Notes under the pieces: model-generated
Database searches by the model: none
The model's input: the letters and a program-made list of their open reading frames with translations, nothing else
Told to the model about the DNA's origin: nothing
In this document: positions 46,339 through 59,179 of the stretch, piece by piece
How positions within the stretch are numbered: position 1 is the stretch's first letter
Layout of the letters: the number at the start of each line of letters is the position of its first letter
Program-made: the position numbers and the translations under genes
From: Laetiporus sulphureus 93-53
Taxonomy: Eukaryota > Basidiomycota > Agaricomycetes > Polyporales > Laetiporaceae
Assembly (NCBI RefSeq): GCF_001632365.1
Contig: NW_024468526.1
Span: 290,882-354,881, forward strand
Direction: 5' to 3'
Length of the DNA: 64,000 nt

Positions 46339-47587
46339 TCACGGAGGTTTAGCAAACACGAGCGAGGCAGCTCCACTCCCACCACCAGCAGCCTTATCCA
46401 CCTCAACGCCAACCAGCATCGTCTTCCTCCCAAGCCAATCAATCCTCCGAACGCCGCCCTCCCACCCTCCACCCGCGCGCATACACCGCCGCTCGTACGC
46501 CCGCGCGACCTTCCGCTGCGCCCTGCTCCCGGTGCCCAGGGCCTCCCATTCTTCCGGCGTTACGGGCGTCAGCAGCGAGGTGTGCGCCGCGTAGAGGACG
46601 TCGAGGTTCGTGACGGTGCTGCCTGCGTGTGCGTGTGCGTGGGAGGGCTTTGGTGGCCCGATGGTGAAGCGGGGGATGGGGGAGGCGGCTGCGGCGGGGG
46701 CGGGGGCGACGACGGTGATTGGCCAGGGGAACTTGGTGGAGCGAAGAACGAGCTGCATGCCCGGAGGGACGGGAGGCTCTGTCGCGGGTTGGGCGAGGGT
46801 GAGCGGGGGAATGGCAGATCGGGTCGTTTTGTCGAGGACCGTTCGAGCGGACGGGGCGTGCATGATGTCGTAGGCTATCGGCGCGCTATGCGAGCGCGTG
46901 TGGGCGAGCAACGGGTGCATGTGGAATATTCGTGTCTGAGGTCGAGGGTAGCCGTGGGCTGGTTTATCTGAGGACCAACAGATCGTTATATTGGGATACC
47001 GTGAAGTCATGATTGTTTTTGGACTTACAGGAGTATGAACCGCTGTCGACGCTGCTACCGGTTTGGAAGCTTGTATTGGGCCTCAAAGGCGGCCGAGACC
47101 GTCCGTAATGCCTCGCATCCGAAACGGACGACATAGCACCCATGGTATAGAGCGAAGCACCAGAGTTGGATCGCGAACCTGGCGGTGTAATGTACGTAGC
47201 CGAAGGGGTGCGCGTCATCTGGATCGCTGTCATATTTCACGGCTCTCAGCATATCCCAAAAAAAGGAATAATATATTTATATTCACCTGGGTCTGCTGCT
47301 GCTCGACGAAGGACATGCGCGCGGGGAGCGTCCACGTACGGTATCGATGGATTGTGCTTCTCATACCCATACGCTATGCGTGAATCGGCGCGAACACGGT
47401 AGTCCAGCGGAGAGGGATCGGCTGCTCGAGGGTCTAGCCTACTGTGACTTCGTTGAATCGTTGCGTGCAAATCAGTGTGTTTGTCCGTCGGTCCAGCCGA
47501 ATATGAACGGCCGCGAGATCTTGGTTTCTCAGCCGGGTTAAGCTGATTCTTTGGGCTACCGAACCAGCTACGGAAGGCAGTCGGCAT
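46339..47587 (-). CDS. DUF6699-domain protein, second copy type
   Basis: Three minus-strand exons (47287-47587, 47029-47226 and 46339-46967) give 375 residues. The N-terminal half is basic and Ser-rich. The domain starts HMHPLLAHTRSHSAPIAYD. It continues with FPWPITVVAPA, SHAHAHAGSTVTNLDVLYAA and LLTPVTPEEWEALGTGSRAQ, and ends VRRIDWLGRKTMLVGVEVD. The last segment aligns with VKRRVDYLGSRVVFGGL of the convergent gene at 44725, so both belong to DUF6699. Function is unknown. The two are diverged in the rest of the chain, so this is not a recent duplication. Confidence 0.75.
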
Positions 47588-50560
47588 GGCGGTCGCAATA
47601 TCGGTCGGGAAGTCGGAGGAAGTGGCAAGGCAGAAAATCAGTCAAGAGAGAACTGGCACAGTAGTGAGGTCCTTATATACGTGGCTGCGTCATGAAGCTT
47701 TCTTATCCGGGTAGATTTGGAAACGTGCATAGTAGACCTGAGAAGCCCAACACAATGTGTGCGACGCCTCGATCGAACTTCTCCTTCCACGTTCATTGCG
47801 CCACAGCATAGTCGATATCGATCGCAGGGCGAGGATAGGCCCAGCCCTGTGTAATTCCGAAATCTGACGGGCATTACGGTGTCCTTCCTTGACGGACGGA
47901 CGAGGCCAATGCGGCTTCGCAACGTGAAGGGGTTGTGACTGGTAGTGTGGAACGCCGAGTTGCTGACAAGCAGATCACATACTTGATTCCCGCAACGTGG
48001 TGATGCCGCGTGTGGGAGGCGTGTTCATCAATTTAGGTAGGGAGGCGCGACCAAGGCGGAAGCATCATCGAAGAGGTGCGCAGATGGGACCCGGGTCGAG
48101 GCCACAAGAGAAGGTTCATCATTGTTGTATGAGAGAAGGCGGAGGAAACTGGTCCTCCGTTCTGTCGGATCTGCTGTAGCCACAGTGTAAATGACCCAGC
48201 AACAGCCTCGAAAAAGCCACAGTGTAAATGTCCCAGTAACAACAGCCTCAAGAACTCGATAACCGTAATCGCCGTTACAGCAGATACCACGCGGGGTGAT
48301 GACGCAAAACGACGAGAGCAAATTCCGATGGCAACGAGGTTGCCGTTCGATGTTGAATAGAAATCACAAGAGCCGAGACTCGAAGAACCAACATCAACGC
48401 CCTGGAATCCGATCCGTCGAGGGATTTCAAAATCTTGTTGGTTCTTGTTGGACCGGACAGAAGCCGCCTCATGTCGCCGGAACAACGAATGAGAAGACCG
48501 TTCGCCTACCACCGAGAGAAGCACATTCTGCTGGATATCAAAACCTCGGGCGGGGGCTAGTCTGCATGAACGTGGATGCAAGTCGAGGTGATAAGGTCCA
48601 TCCATAGCCGACACATTGCAATCGCGGGGCTTCAGATATCAAGAAGTCAGCCATGGTTCGTTGAGTAATGAGATAAAGAGCAGAGCCTCAAGGGAATTTG
48701 TCCGGCGGCATTGGCGCAGATCATGCCAGAGAACGCTTCTTATCGAGAAGACGGGCTATTACTTTGCCTAATCAGTAAACCGCAGCAGAATTTTACGTGT
48801 AGACCGTCTAGACTGACATATCTTTCAGTTCCAACGGTAGAACGATAGTCAGTTTCCAGGAAAGTAAAGGCATTGGCACGCACAGTCTCCATCGACCGTG
48901 CTCTAGTATCTCTGCGAATTCACTTAACTGCGCTCCAATGATCCCTGAAGAAAGACTTCTGGATGATCGTAGTATAATCGTACATGTTGCGTGGCGGTCG
49001 ATGATGCCACAGGAGTATAAGAGCTTCGAGGCTATCGATCCGGAGCGAGATCATGTATCCGACTTGTGGAGGACACTCTCCTGAAGTAATCTGCTCAGCC
49101 GAACATACTCGCTAACGTCTGTGTTTGCTTACACAGGCAAATGTGGCCGCAGAGATTCGGGGCTTCTGCACGCTTGCTTGGTTGCAATTGGCGGGCTTCA
49201 TGAACGTGTCTGCAGCTTGAAGGCCGCATGGGTCGTCCCATCACGACATGTGAGATGCAGCAACAAGGGATCCATTACACACGGATTCATGACAGCTAAT
49301 CAGGTAGAACGGGCACAGCATGAGTTGAGGAACGTGTTCGCGACGCAAAGGTGGCCCAGACCGATCGAGCGAACAAACAGCAAACTCCGAGGACAAGTGG
49401 AGCGCTCGATGAGATCGACGGGAAAGAACTCCAATAATCAGTAACTGACGTTGAGAAACCGGGGTTCCATAGTGTGAAGCGGGCTTCTCTTGATGGGACG
49501 GATGATTAGAGAAGCAACGGGGCGAATAACACCAGAACGGACTATCAGGTGATGAATAACAGAGATGGAGGAGCTGCGAGATGCCTGACGAGTAGATTGC
49601 ATAGTCCTTAAGGAGGTGGGCTTGATGGCTTTCGAAGGGAGACGTTCGAGACCTCGGTGGTATATCCCTGCCGACGATGGATCGAGCTATTAGCTTTGCC
49701 ACAAGGACTCTGTAAGCCTCACAGGTCGCCCAGGTTCTGGAGCCCGCCAAGAGAGAAGAGAAATAAATATACAGCTCCACTCGTGACTAATCTTTGCAGG
49801 TTATACGGCCAATATGAATCAGTAGCAGGAAAAAATCGAGTCGTTAAGATAATTACCTGCAACACGCGTACACCGCTTGATACAAAGACGAGAGATCGTT
49901 CGAACGTATCTGATTCTGAAATGGGTACAGACCCAGTCTCACGATGACAAGTGCATCCGTCTTCATATTGAGCATAGATATAAGCACAAGCCGCTACGCA
50001 AGGCTCTGACCGATGGAATCTGTAAGCACGATGCGCTGCAGCTTGCAGGATGATCAAGACGCTGGGCCAAGAGCGATGAACTTGAATAGATGCGTGCGGT
50101 TCGAAGTGACTGTGACTTCCCACGTGATACGTGACATATCGCGGCACGACGTCCTCGCACCCCGCGTCTCCTTCGACGAATGCGTGCCGTTAACGGCTCT
50201 ATAAGTTTTTACAGTATAGAAGGTAGTTCCTGCACGGCAGTTTATTGAGGATAAACTTTCTCTAACCGTTGAAAATCCTAAGGTGATGTTCGGACGACGA
50301 GATGAAGGATGGAAGTTATGTACCGCTTCAGTCAATGCTATTCCATCCGGTGTTACCTCTGCGTCATTTGTATCGTTGATACGAACGTGCTTATATGTGG
50401 GACTGAAAGGCATGACATTCTTTTCTGCATTTCGCTGCAACAACAATTTAATTCGTGTGCAGCCGATCGTAATGTCAGGTGACAACCACAACCTTTTGCC
50501 GCAGACGTCATATCTCGGGAGCCGGACGAGCGCCGTATATGTTGCTACGCATCTTCCACC
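47588..50560. other. Intergenic, no supported gene
   Basis: Nearly 3 kb with many short ORFs in all frames. The longest, 49241-49780 minus and 48033-48614 minus, have no recognisable motif and unnatural composition. A tandem pair of AGCCACAGTGTAAATGNCCC lies at 48177-48235. I call no gene. Confidence 0.4.
48177..48240 (+). repeat. Short tandem repeat, two units
   Basis: AGCCACAGTGTAAATG followed by CCCAGCAACAGCCTC, repeated once about 40 bp later with small changes. Confidence 0.6.
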
Positions 50561-52434
50561 ATGCATAAGCTTTCCAAACTCCTGCAGAATCACCTCAACC
50601 CGCAGTCTGCGCCTCAGACAGCAGTGCCTTACGCAGAGCCAACATCGCCGTTTCCGACAGAAATAGATTTCTTTCGCCATCGCAAACAACGTGGCGTAAA
50701 CCTTGGTATGCAACTACCATCTTCTGGCGTCTCCGATAATACTAATTGGCTGGCTGGTGTACGTATAGGATCGTGGTTCGTGCTGGAACGCTGGATAGCA
50801 GACTCTCCGTTTCGCTGCGCTGCCTCCCCTGCGCAAAGCGACCTGGACGTCGCGCGTGGCTCCAACGCTAAGGAGATCCTAGAACAGCACTGGGACACCT
50901 GGATCACTGAAGATGATTGGAAGTGGATAGCCGATAAAGGCATCAACACAGTTCGCATCCCGGTGCGTCCGTCTCGAACGCTCAATGTTCGCATATCATA
51001 GAAGCTATATGACCTCCCGGCACAGATTGGATACTATCATGTCTGTGGGGCAGATCCCTCCGTGCTTCAGAACACAGATTTTGCAGACTTTGAGCATGTC
51101 TTCGCCGGTGCATGGCCTCGCATCACAAACGCTATCGCCACGGCTCACCAACACGGTCTCGGTGTGTTAATCGGTAGGCGTCCCATGTATTCTTCGCCGT
51201 GCTATATTTGACCGTTGCGGCAGATCTACACGCTGCCCCTGGGAAGCAGAATGCAGACTCGCATTCCGGAACATCATCTTCCAATCCATCCTTCTTCACG
51301 AATTCTTCCAACATGCCTCACACAACGCACGTGCTGTCCTCGCTCCTGTCCCATCTCGAAGCATTCGCCCCCTCGCACTCTCCACCGCTCCCAAATATAG
51401 TCGGGATAGAGCTTCTCAACGAGCCTCAGCCGCAATCCCATAAACAAGCGCTGGAGAAATGGTACCTCGACACATTCAGGGCGCTTCGGTCCATCGATTC
51501 TTCCATCCCGCTGTATATCGGCGACGCGTGGATGACGGACGAGTACGCGGACTTCATCAGCAACTCCGGTGCCCAGTTCATTGTGCTCGACCACCACTTG
51601 TATCGCTGCTTCACTCCTCAGGATAGTTCCACATCTGCTACGGAGCACGCACGAGCCCTGTCCGACCCGAACCAATCGGCACCACAAATGTTCGCCCGAG
51701 TCTCGCAAAAACTCGAAGGTGCAGGCTGCGGACTCGTCGTCGGTGAATGGTCCGGAGCGCTGAACCCGGGCTCTGTCCAAGGAATACAGAACGAAGATGC
51801 TGCAAGGAGGGACTACATAGCGGCACAATTGCAACTGTATGACCGCCATTGCGCTGGTTGGTTCTTTTGGACATATAAGAAACAGTGGAGCGGAGATAAG
51901 GGCTGGTCATTCAGAGACGCCGTGGAAGCAGGAGTGTTTCCCGCGCTGGTGGGCTTACGCCGCAGGAAGCCAGTGGAAGATACCGCTGCCATAGCACCAC
52001 GAAGGGATTTGGCGCGAGACAAGGCTTTGGGTGAGGCCGTTCGCCATCATCGGAGCTTAGGTGAACTAAATAAAGATATATTCTGCATGTTTCCAGGCGA
52101 ACATACCGCATACTGGCAGCAATATCCTGGGCATTACGAACATGAACGGTTTGGGGAAGGCTTCATTCAAGGTTGGGAAGACGCATGGGTGTTTCTTGGT
52201 GCCGAGCCGCTTGCCTCCGCTCCTGTTTCGGAACTAGGCTTCAAGGGACCTTGGGCGAAACGGCGAGCGCAGGAGCATGCGAGGAGGCAAGGAGAAGGCA
52301 ACATATGGGAATACGGTGAGTGCCAGTGCGCATTCAGGAAAGCGATGTGCTAATAGCTGCTCGATTTGTCAGAGCAGGGATTCATGCAAGGAGTAACAGC
52401 TGCAAGAGCAGATTTCGATGCCATGTACTGCTGA
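50561..52434 (+). CDS. GH5 glycoside hydrolase, exo-beta-1,3-glucanase type
   Basis: Five exons (50561-50705, 50769-50962, 51026-51173, 51224-52315 and 52373-52434) give 546 residues. The (beta/alpha)8 barrel landmarks are RGVNLGSWFVLERW, INTVRIPIGYYHV and GVLIDLHAAPGKQN. The acid/base Glu229 is in GIELLNEPQ and the nucleophile Glu337 in VVGEWSGAL. Aromatic GWFFWTYK follows. No signal peptide is seen; the chain starts MHKLSKLLQNHLNP. It may therefore be an intracellular enzyme like fission-yeast Exg3 rather than a secreted one; this is inference. The C-terminal about 110 residues after the barrel form an extension with no assigned role. It acts on beta-1,3-glucan of the cell wall or storage glucan. 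Confidence 0.9.
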
Positions 52435-52542
52435 TTCAGTCTCAGCTTCGGCATTGGGATATTTACCTTTATGCAAGCACCGTCACCGCGATTGAGAAGG
52501 AACGAAAATAGAAAACAGCTTACACTAAGGTGTGGGCAGTAT

Positions 52543-54293
52543 CTACGGCTCCCGATCCAGGGAAGTCACGCTGTCAATTTTCACGAACTGCGCGAGCGGC
52601 GTCATGAGGTATCTGTGGATAAATTCCGTGTGCACGATGAGACGGTGCAAGGGCAGGCAATGAGCAGCGCGTTCTGCGACCATCCCGTACACCTTGTCAT
52701 AACTCGTATCGTCCAGCATGGTGACGTTCTTCAAACCCGGCCAGTTCAGCGTGACTGGCATGCGAGGATCGAAAGTTTGTTTTGAGCGAAGCAGTTCCAA
52801 AAATCGTTCTGCGCCAGAGTTGATGATAGTGAGTTGCGTGATGGTAGAGAATGCGGCGATAAACTCCCGCGATAGAGGGCAGGTTGCTACGTTCAGAAGC
52901 ACAAGGGACTTCAGAGCTGAATACCGTGCACCCGAGTACGGCAACCAGCTCATGAATTCACGAAACTCGCCTTCGTCGACATTCGCAAGCGTCAAGGTCT
53001 CGAGGGCGGGTGGTACCAGCAGCGCACATAGAAGACAGACCTTGTCGCCGGATACCTCCAGATAACGGAGGTTAGGTAGATATATGGGGGTGTATGATCC
53101 GCCAGGGCGTAGATCAATGTGCTTTCCACGGAGGGTTAGTGTTGTGAGATTGGGCGATGCGGCAAGGAGGTCTTGAAATTGTGAGTACATGAGCTTGCGA
53201 AACCACAACCACCGGATGTCCAACATAGTCAGGCCGACTAGCGGCGGACTTCGCCATGGAAGCACAACGCTATCAAGCCGCACGGAGTGTAGCTCAGGCG
53301 CACCCCCGGCGAACAGGCGTGGAATGGATACTTCCTGGTTCCCGGCTGGGCCGCTGCCAGTGAGGGATAAGCGAAGGTGCTGGAGAGAGAGCGACTGAGC
53401 GCTCGCGAGTAGTTCGCCGATCAACAGCACGACATTCCTGTGGTGCGTGATAAGCGTGAAGCGCCGCCAGCGATACATGTGGGCGGACACTGCCGCCATG
53501 CACGCTACCACCGCCTCGCTGCTCGGAGCAAGACCCGTCCGGAAGTCGAGAGTGATGTCGAGCGGCTGTGTGGCAGAGCGCTCGAGCGCTATCGGGAGCC
53601 AGTGTCGCGGTCGGTACAATGGGGTGTACACGTTCGTCCATAGGGTGGACGTGCTTAGAGCGATCTTGCGCCACGTACGCGATACGGAGGCAATGAGCAT
53701 GGGAAAAGGGAGGCCGCTCTTATGTTCCGCAAGACTGCCGGCCTGGAAGATGAGCGCAAGAATCTCCTCGGGGAGGGATGCGATTGGTGGGATGAGTAAC
53801 AGGAGCTCTGTCGTCTTCTCCTTGATGCGTGCGAGCGAGGCCTCGATACGCTGAACTCGGTGGATCAGGTTCGTAACCGCCTCCGTGTGGTGGTATCGCG
53901 CGGGGTCGGAATCGAGCAGGTACTGCACACCATGGGGGACGCGGAGGATCTCCTCCTGGCAAAGCCTCATGAGATTGCAAGTAGCAGAAGAGCGAGCTCG
54001 CTCACCACATAACTCGGATCGTCCTGGATGACGCGTATGAGGAGTGTTCGTTGGGACTGCAGCTCGACAGCCTGGCGGCTGAGGGCGTTGATGATGCGCT
54101 TAATGTCATTCCGTTGGGGGTTCTGGAGGCTCATGCAGGGCTTCTGCATCGCATGGAATGAATCTCGAAGCACTTCTGACGGCCGCGAGACGCACCTGTC
54201 GTGTCGCAATGTCCGGGTATGTCGATGCTTGGTATCACGGTGCGCGGAGGGCTCGAGGGCGTCGGCGGATGGGGTATAATTGAAGGCTATCAA
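52543..54293 (-). CDS. F-box protein with leucine-rich C-terminus
   Basis: Two minus-strand exons (54006-54293 and 52543-53955), joined by a 50 nt intron, give 566 residues if the first ATG is used. Met49 (54149) or Met55 are alternative starts, and the first 48 residues look poorly constrained. The layout is a coiled-coil-like helix (RIINALSRQAVELQSQR), a second helix pair, an F-box (IASLPEEILALIFQAGS), then about 380 residues rich in Leu with irregular repeats such as LTMLDIRWLW, LTTLTLRGKH and LETLTLANVD. This is the common mushroom F-box type, thought to recruit substrates to SCF ubiquitin ligase. It is tail to tail with the glucanase, 108 bp apart. Confidence 0.82.
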
Positions 54294-55795
54294 GATGCAC
54301 GTGTTGGTGTACCGAGCTTGCCGCTGCGGCTGTTATGTTTGCGGCCTGATCACGGTGCGGCTTTCCGGACTCAGACTTTTTGCGCTTTTCGAGAGTAAAT
54401 GAGGGCGGAGATATGAGCAGCGGCGAAGGAGCGAAGCTTATACTTGATAGGAAGCTTTTTTTGGCGTCCCATCGGCCTGCTTTGCAGCAAGAAAGTGCGA
54501 CAGAGCCAAGGAGCTATAATTTTTTTCATCGATTCGTCAGCATACGAAGCCGAGTCGGCTGATATGTGGTTATCAGAGAGCAACCTATTTCTTTGAACCT
54601 TATCCATCGTCTGTGTCACTTCCGCGGACCTCAGAGCAAAGATCAGCATAGGAACCTTGTCGACACGGTGTGAGACCTGGTGTGAGACAAGTCGCGGATT
54701 ACGAGACTGGTGGCGCCAACGCCGGCAGTCCAAGCCAGTCGTAAGTCAGCTAGCAGCCTGCAGGATGGAGCCCTGATGGCAGCGGTGATTGTGTCTGCTA
54801 CGCTTTGACAGAGCTCAATACCAAGCACGCGCTGTCGCAAGGACACAAACGAGAGAGACTCAAGGCTACTGTTACCAGCTGCCTAGGGTGGCCATGTGGC
54901 GCAGCCGATTAGTGATCAGACCTCTGGGAATGTATTCGCCGAAGTGCTTCTTTTCAACACCATTGCGTTGAACTTCCGCATGCTTCCTCAAAACCATCGC
55001 AACTGGAAGGAGTCCGTGTGAAAGTCACAGGTTGTGCAGGAGTAAAAGTGTTCGTTCCAATACCCCAAATGTTCGATCACATCTTATCCTAATCATGTTT
55101 TATCATGCCCAGTTCGATTCGCCGCATTCGTGATATAAGAATTTATAATGATGTGGACCTGATCAATCTCAACTAGTCAGTCTGGAGACGCGTTGATCAA
55201 GGTTTCTGCTACCTCATTGTTTTTGTTTCGTCAAAGTCAATGGTCTATTTTGCGGAGAGATTCGAACGGACCTGCTCCTCTGTCCTATCTCCTCCTGATG
55301 AACCCGACGCGATTTTGGAGAATGCTCTTATGCTCTATAACTCGGTTCGCGCACGACGGGAACCTTGGCTCCGACCACGACAACGTGATCTATATAACGG
55401 AGCACTTGGGGAGACTATGTCGACGTACAGATATATGTAGGCCGTCTGCCTTGCTACGTCGAATTATCTAATATGTTCACTGAGCGTTCTTAATATCCAA
55501 TCCAGTGCTGTAGCTTGCAATTTACTGGGCCGGACATCGCGTTGTTAGCAGTCCACGCCCTTCCAGTTCCCCAAAGACCTCGTTGGAGTGCGTATGGAGT
55601 GCTGTGAACGGCTGGGAAATGGCTACGTACGTACGTATATCATACTACCTTCTGCCCCTGTTCACCTTGCATTTCCGACCCATTCCGTCTCCAGGCACGC
55701 ACCCGACCAGGCACGCTTGCGACGTGTTTCACCACGGCGCGATCTTTGTGTCCGGCACACCCGGAAGCGCGTATACAAGTGCATCCTGAACTTAA
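54294..55795. other. Intergenic, no supported gene
   Basis: About 1.5 kb. Only short ORFs and no motifs are seen. It borders a transposon relic. Confidence 0.4.
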
Positions 55796-56100
55796 CTTAA
55801 CAACGCTGTAATCATCCGCAGCCACCGGAACGTCCGATGTTTCCATTTGAGGATAGTTTCCAGACCAATGGAGGTAAGTACCTTCAATAGGTGCTCTTGA
55901 AGGGTTTTGAATGAGTAATCGCAATTGTCGCGCAAGTATGTTTTGATAACACCCCAGAGAAACTCAATAGGATTGACTCCTTACAGTTATATTTTGGCAA
56001 GAAGGTGCATATGTGGCCCGCATCCTCAGTGACTTTATGAACCAGTACGGTGCGCTGCCCATGAAACACAAATCAATGTAAATGTGTCTGATAAGCGGCC
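55796..56100 (-). pseudogene. Tc1/mariner-like (DDE) transposase relic
   Basis: On the minus strand the segment reads FLPKYN, then after a frameshift NPIEFLWGVIKTYLRDN, CDYSFKTLQEHL and LETILKWKHRTFRWL. That is the end of a DDE transposase of the Tc1/mariner/IS630 superfamily (NPIE-xx-WG-x-VK near the last acidic residue). At least one frameshift separates the two parts, and the N-terminal two thirds are missing. I see no terminal inverted repeats. Confidence 0.65.
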
Positions 56101-56205
56101 CGTGTTGGGAAACCGTACGATAGGGTCTACTAGTTTTTACTAGTTTCATGCCACTCCCCACCCAAATTGGCTATTGTAGAAGAGTGGCGGTGACTAGGTG
56201 GCGCG

Positions 56206-58040
56206 CACCATAGGCAGTGCCCTTGACAGGTGTGAGAACACCGACGAGGAAATGCAGGCTATATTGGCGTGCATAGCGGTGCACTGCGGAGTGTGCGTCA
56301 CCCAGACGAGCAGAGCACCAGCGCATCGCATCTGTCTCTTACGTCTTCGAACGCATATATGCCGAGCACCCGTGCTGACTTCCGACATTGTCGCTGACTC
56401 AAGCTGCAACACGCCCGCATGCCTCCTCCGTCTGTCACCATTTATATTTCGCGCGCTGGTTTTCTTGCGGGAGAAGTTGTCTATGGCACCGTGGAGTTGA
56501 ATTTCCGCGCACTTGAAGAAGAACGGGTAAAAGAAGTTCGCGTAAAGCTCAGGGGCCACGCCGCAACGTGTGTCTCACTGCTCATTCACTTCGAACAATC
56601 TCATTTGACCATCATTTGCCTAGTGCTTTGAAACATTCAGATGACGAAGAGAGCCAAACGGCGGACTTTATCTGCCTTGATCAATCGCTGTGGATGCCTG
56701 GAACCCATTATCCCCCGCCTGAATCAGACTTCCTTTCCATCCCGTATAGGTTTTTGCTACCAGCAGAGCTACCGCCTTCATTTATTGCTAAGCACGGCGC
56801 CACTTTCGCCTCTATCCGCTATCACGTCGAAGCGGTCGGGATACGGCCAGGCTTGTTCAAGAGGAACAGGCGAAGCCTCCGTGCCTTCATCGTACATATT
56901 CACCCCTGACGAAGCTGGTTCGTTGGTAAAGCAACAATTACAGATCGGTCGGTTTTGAACCGGAGCCTGGTTGACCGCTACGGAGCATAAGCGCATACGT
57001 CGAGCCTTCTGGGGAGATTATGGTGATGTACAATTGGAGGTAAGGCTACGCCAAGTTCAATAGGCAGCAAAATCATTGAACACGCTCAAGATAGCTCAAA
57101 CGTCCCTCCGCTATCATCTACCCTGTTCTTTCAGACATACTGTTTGTGATAACAATTGCAACGATTGGCAAGCCGATCAAGTTGAAAGACAATAAGAAAC
57201 CGTGGCCGTCCCCGCCACTAGAGCCGAGTGCAGTTCATTTCGAGCTCAAGCGTATATTCCGAGTGCAAGTGAAAGAATGGAGTGATACCAGCACTGGTAT
57301 TCTCACCTCGTTGGGCGGCATGGGCGGGTCGTATGCAAGCGTTAGTATCGAGACTAAGGAGGACCAGTGGCTCCCAGATGACGAGGATAAGAACAAGGGA
57401 AGATGGCGCAAGGAGGTGTCATTCAGCTCTTCTTTCAGGCTCAAGCACACCCCTACGTTCAGTTCCCCGCTCATCACACTCGAGGTATGCCAGATGCTGC
57501 TATGTCGACCGCATGCAACTCATGTAGAGTTTGTTATCCCAGTACTTCTTGCATGTCAGAGTCCATTTCGGCGGCCTCCGCAACAGCCTGAGCATGGACA
57601 TCCCGATCACGGTCGGCTCCGGCGTGGCGCCTCTCACGGGAGACGCTGCTCGTGATAACCAAAGCGATGAGGCTTTACCGCGCTTCGAAGACCTTGATAT
57701 CCCACCGTAAGTTCCCACATACTCAGTGACGATATCAACTGACCATCACTAGGTTATATTGGAATACCAAACATATACTTGCCGTAAAGGAGAAGTAAAC
57801 TATTCTTGTTATGTTAATAACGCTCTGTCGACTATACCCATCATAAAGTTTCATAACTATTTTAGTGAGTAACGACCCTAGTGCTGTATAGCCTTGTGAG
57901 GTTTCGAGTTGCCTTCGTGGAAGAGGCTGACATCACAGGAGCGGCGCAGGTTTGCTTGATGGATGGAGGTGCGATATCTCCTTCAGTCGCGGTGGAAATG
58001 CCGGTTGAACTGCCTCTTGCACCACACGGGTAGCAACATT
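56206..58040. repeat. Tandem duplication unit 1 (arrestin-like gene)
   Basis: It starts near GGCAGTGCCCTTGACAGGTGT and includes the gene and its 3' flank (TGAGTAACGACCCTA and beyond). It is partnered with 58981-61010 and diverged by substitutions and indels. Confidence 0.75.
56419..57798 (+). pseudogene. Arrestin-like protein, copy 1, broken
   Basis: This is the same gene layout as the intact paralogue at 59180. It starts MPPPSVTIYISRAGFLAGE and continues through LDQSLWMPGTHYPPPES, FRFLLPAELPPSF-type sequence and FVITIATIGKPIKL to IPPLYW. Two lesions are clear against copy 2. There is a 4 bp insertion (CATA, about 56895-56898) after FIV, which shifts frame into a TGA. Further on, a Trp codon has become TGA (56956-56958). 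The 3' exons still have good splice sites and a PPxY-like motif, so inactivation looks recent. Confidence 0.75.
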
Positions 58041-59179
58041 TTGTGAGCATTGTACCGCACATTGATCTCAATCTTTGTACCAGATTAGTTTGGAATGTGG
58101 TCACTCAAAGACAGCATAACGTACATCTAGTTCCCATCCTGCTCGAGCGATAAGTATGAGACCAGGAGGGAACAAGCAGCGCCTACACAGAGGCTACACA
58201 TATAAAGAACTTCTTGTCCTCTCGGATGAGTCACTCATTTCTTCGTCCCATAGGCTTTGCCTCAAGCTTTCGCTTTGTACTAAATTCACTTCAAGACGTT
58301 CAAGACATTCTTACGTCGCGCTGTGACTACCGAGAGATACTCAGCTGGAACAACCTCGTCCATTGCTGTCGTTATCTTGTGGAAGGTGTTTCGGATGCGA
58401 GCAGGATAGATGGCCACGACCTGCATAACCGGCCAGTGGTAAATTAGCAGTGTCTCTCTGCGAGGGCCTATGTACTAATTTAATCACTGGGGTCCCATTG
58501 AGGCTGCCCACTCATAACATCTTCTACAAAACATTCGGCCCACTTATTAGCAGGTTTTACGGGATCTGGGATGTTACGTTGACTCACCGTTCTTAAGCCC
58601 CGATTTCCCTACTTTGATGTAATTTAACCTAATTCCGTACCATTTGAATTGTAATGTAATTTACGTCAGTAGATTAGCGCTGGCTAATAAGCGTTAGCTA
58701 TTTCCCCGTGCCTCACTGATAAGATTACTGTAGTCCATAATTCAGACATGCTTGGGTTGACTGTGATAGTAGTCAGATTGTGGTGCTCGCTGTCGATTTC
58801 TCCAGCGTTGAGTATAGGTCGTTTCAACTGGCGTGCGCATGTTTCGGACAACCCGTGTCAAATCAATAGCCAGACACATTTATGTGGTTATCCGGAGAGG
58901 TGATAATGTAATCTCTTAAGATAAGTGCTCAAGCGCTCCTCCTTTTTCTTTTATCAGCGCCGCATGACGACAATGTCCCTAGGCGGTGCCCTTGACAGGT
59001 GTGAGAGCACCGAGAAGGACGCAGGCTATATTGGCGTGCATAGCGATGCACTGCGGAGTGTGATTCGCTCATACGAGCAGAGTACCACTGGTGCATCGCA
59101 TCTGTCTCGTTCGTCTTCAAACGCATATACTCCCGTCACCTTCCGAGATTGTCGTTAACTCGAGCTGCGACACCCCCGC
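57799..59179. other. Spacer between arrestin copies
   Basis: Its left part (to about 58040) is duplicated 3' flank of unit 1 and its right part (from 58981) is the 5' flank of unit 2. The middle 900 bp has no counterpart and no gene. Confidence 0.45.
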
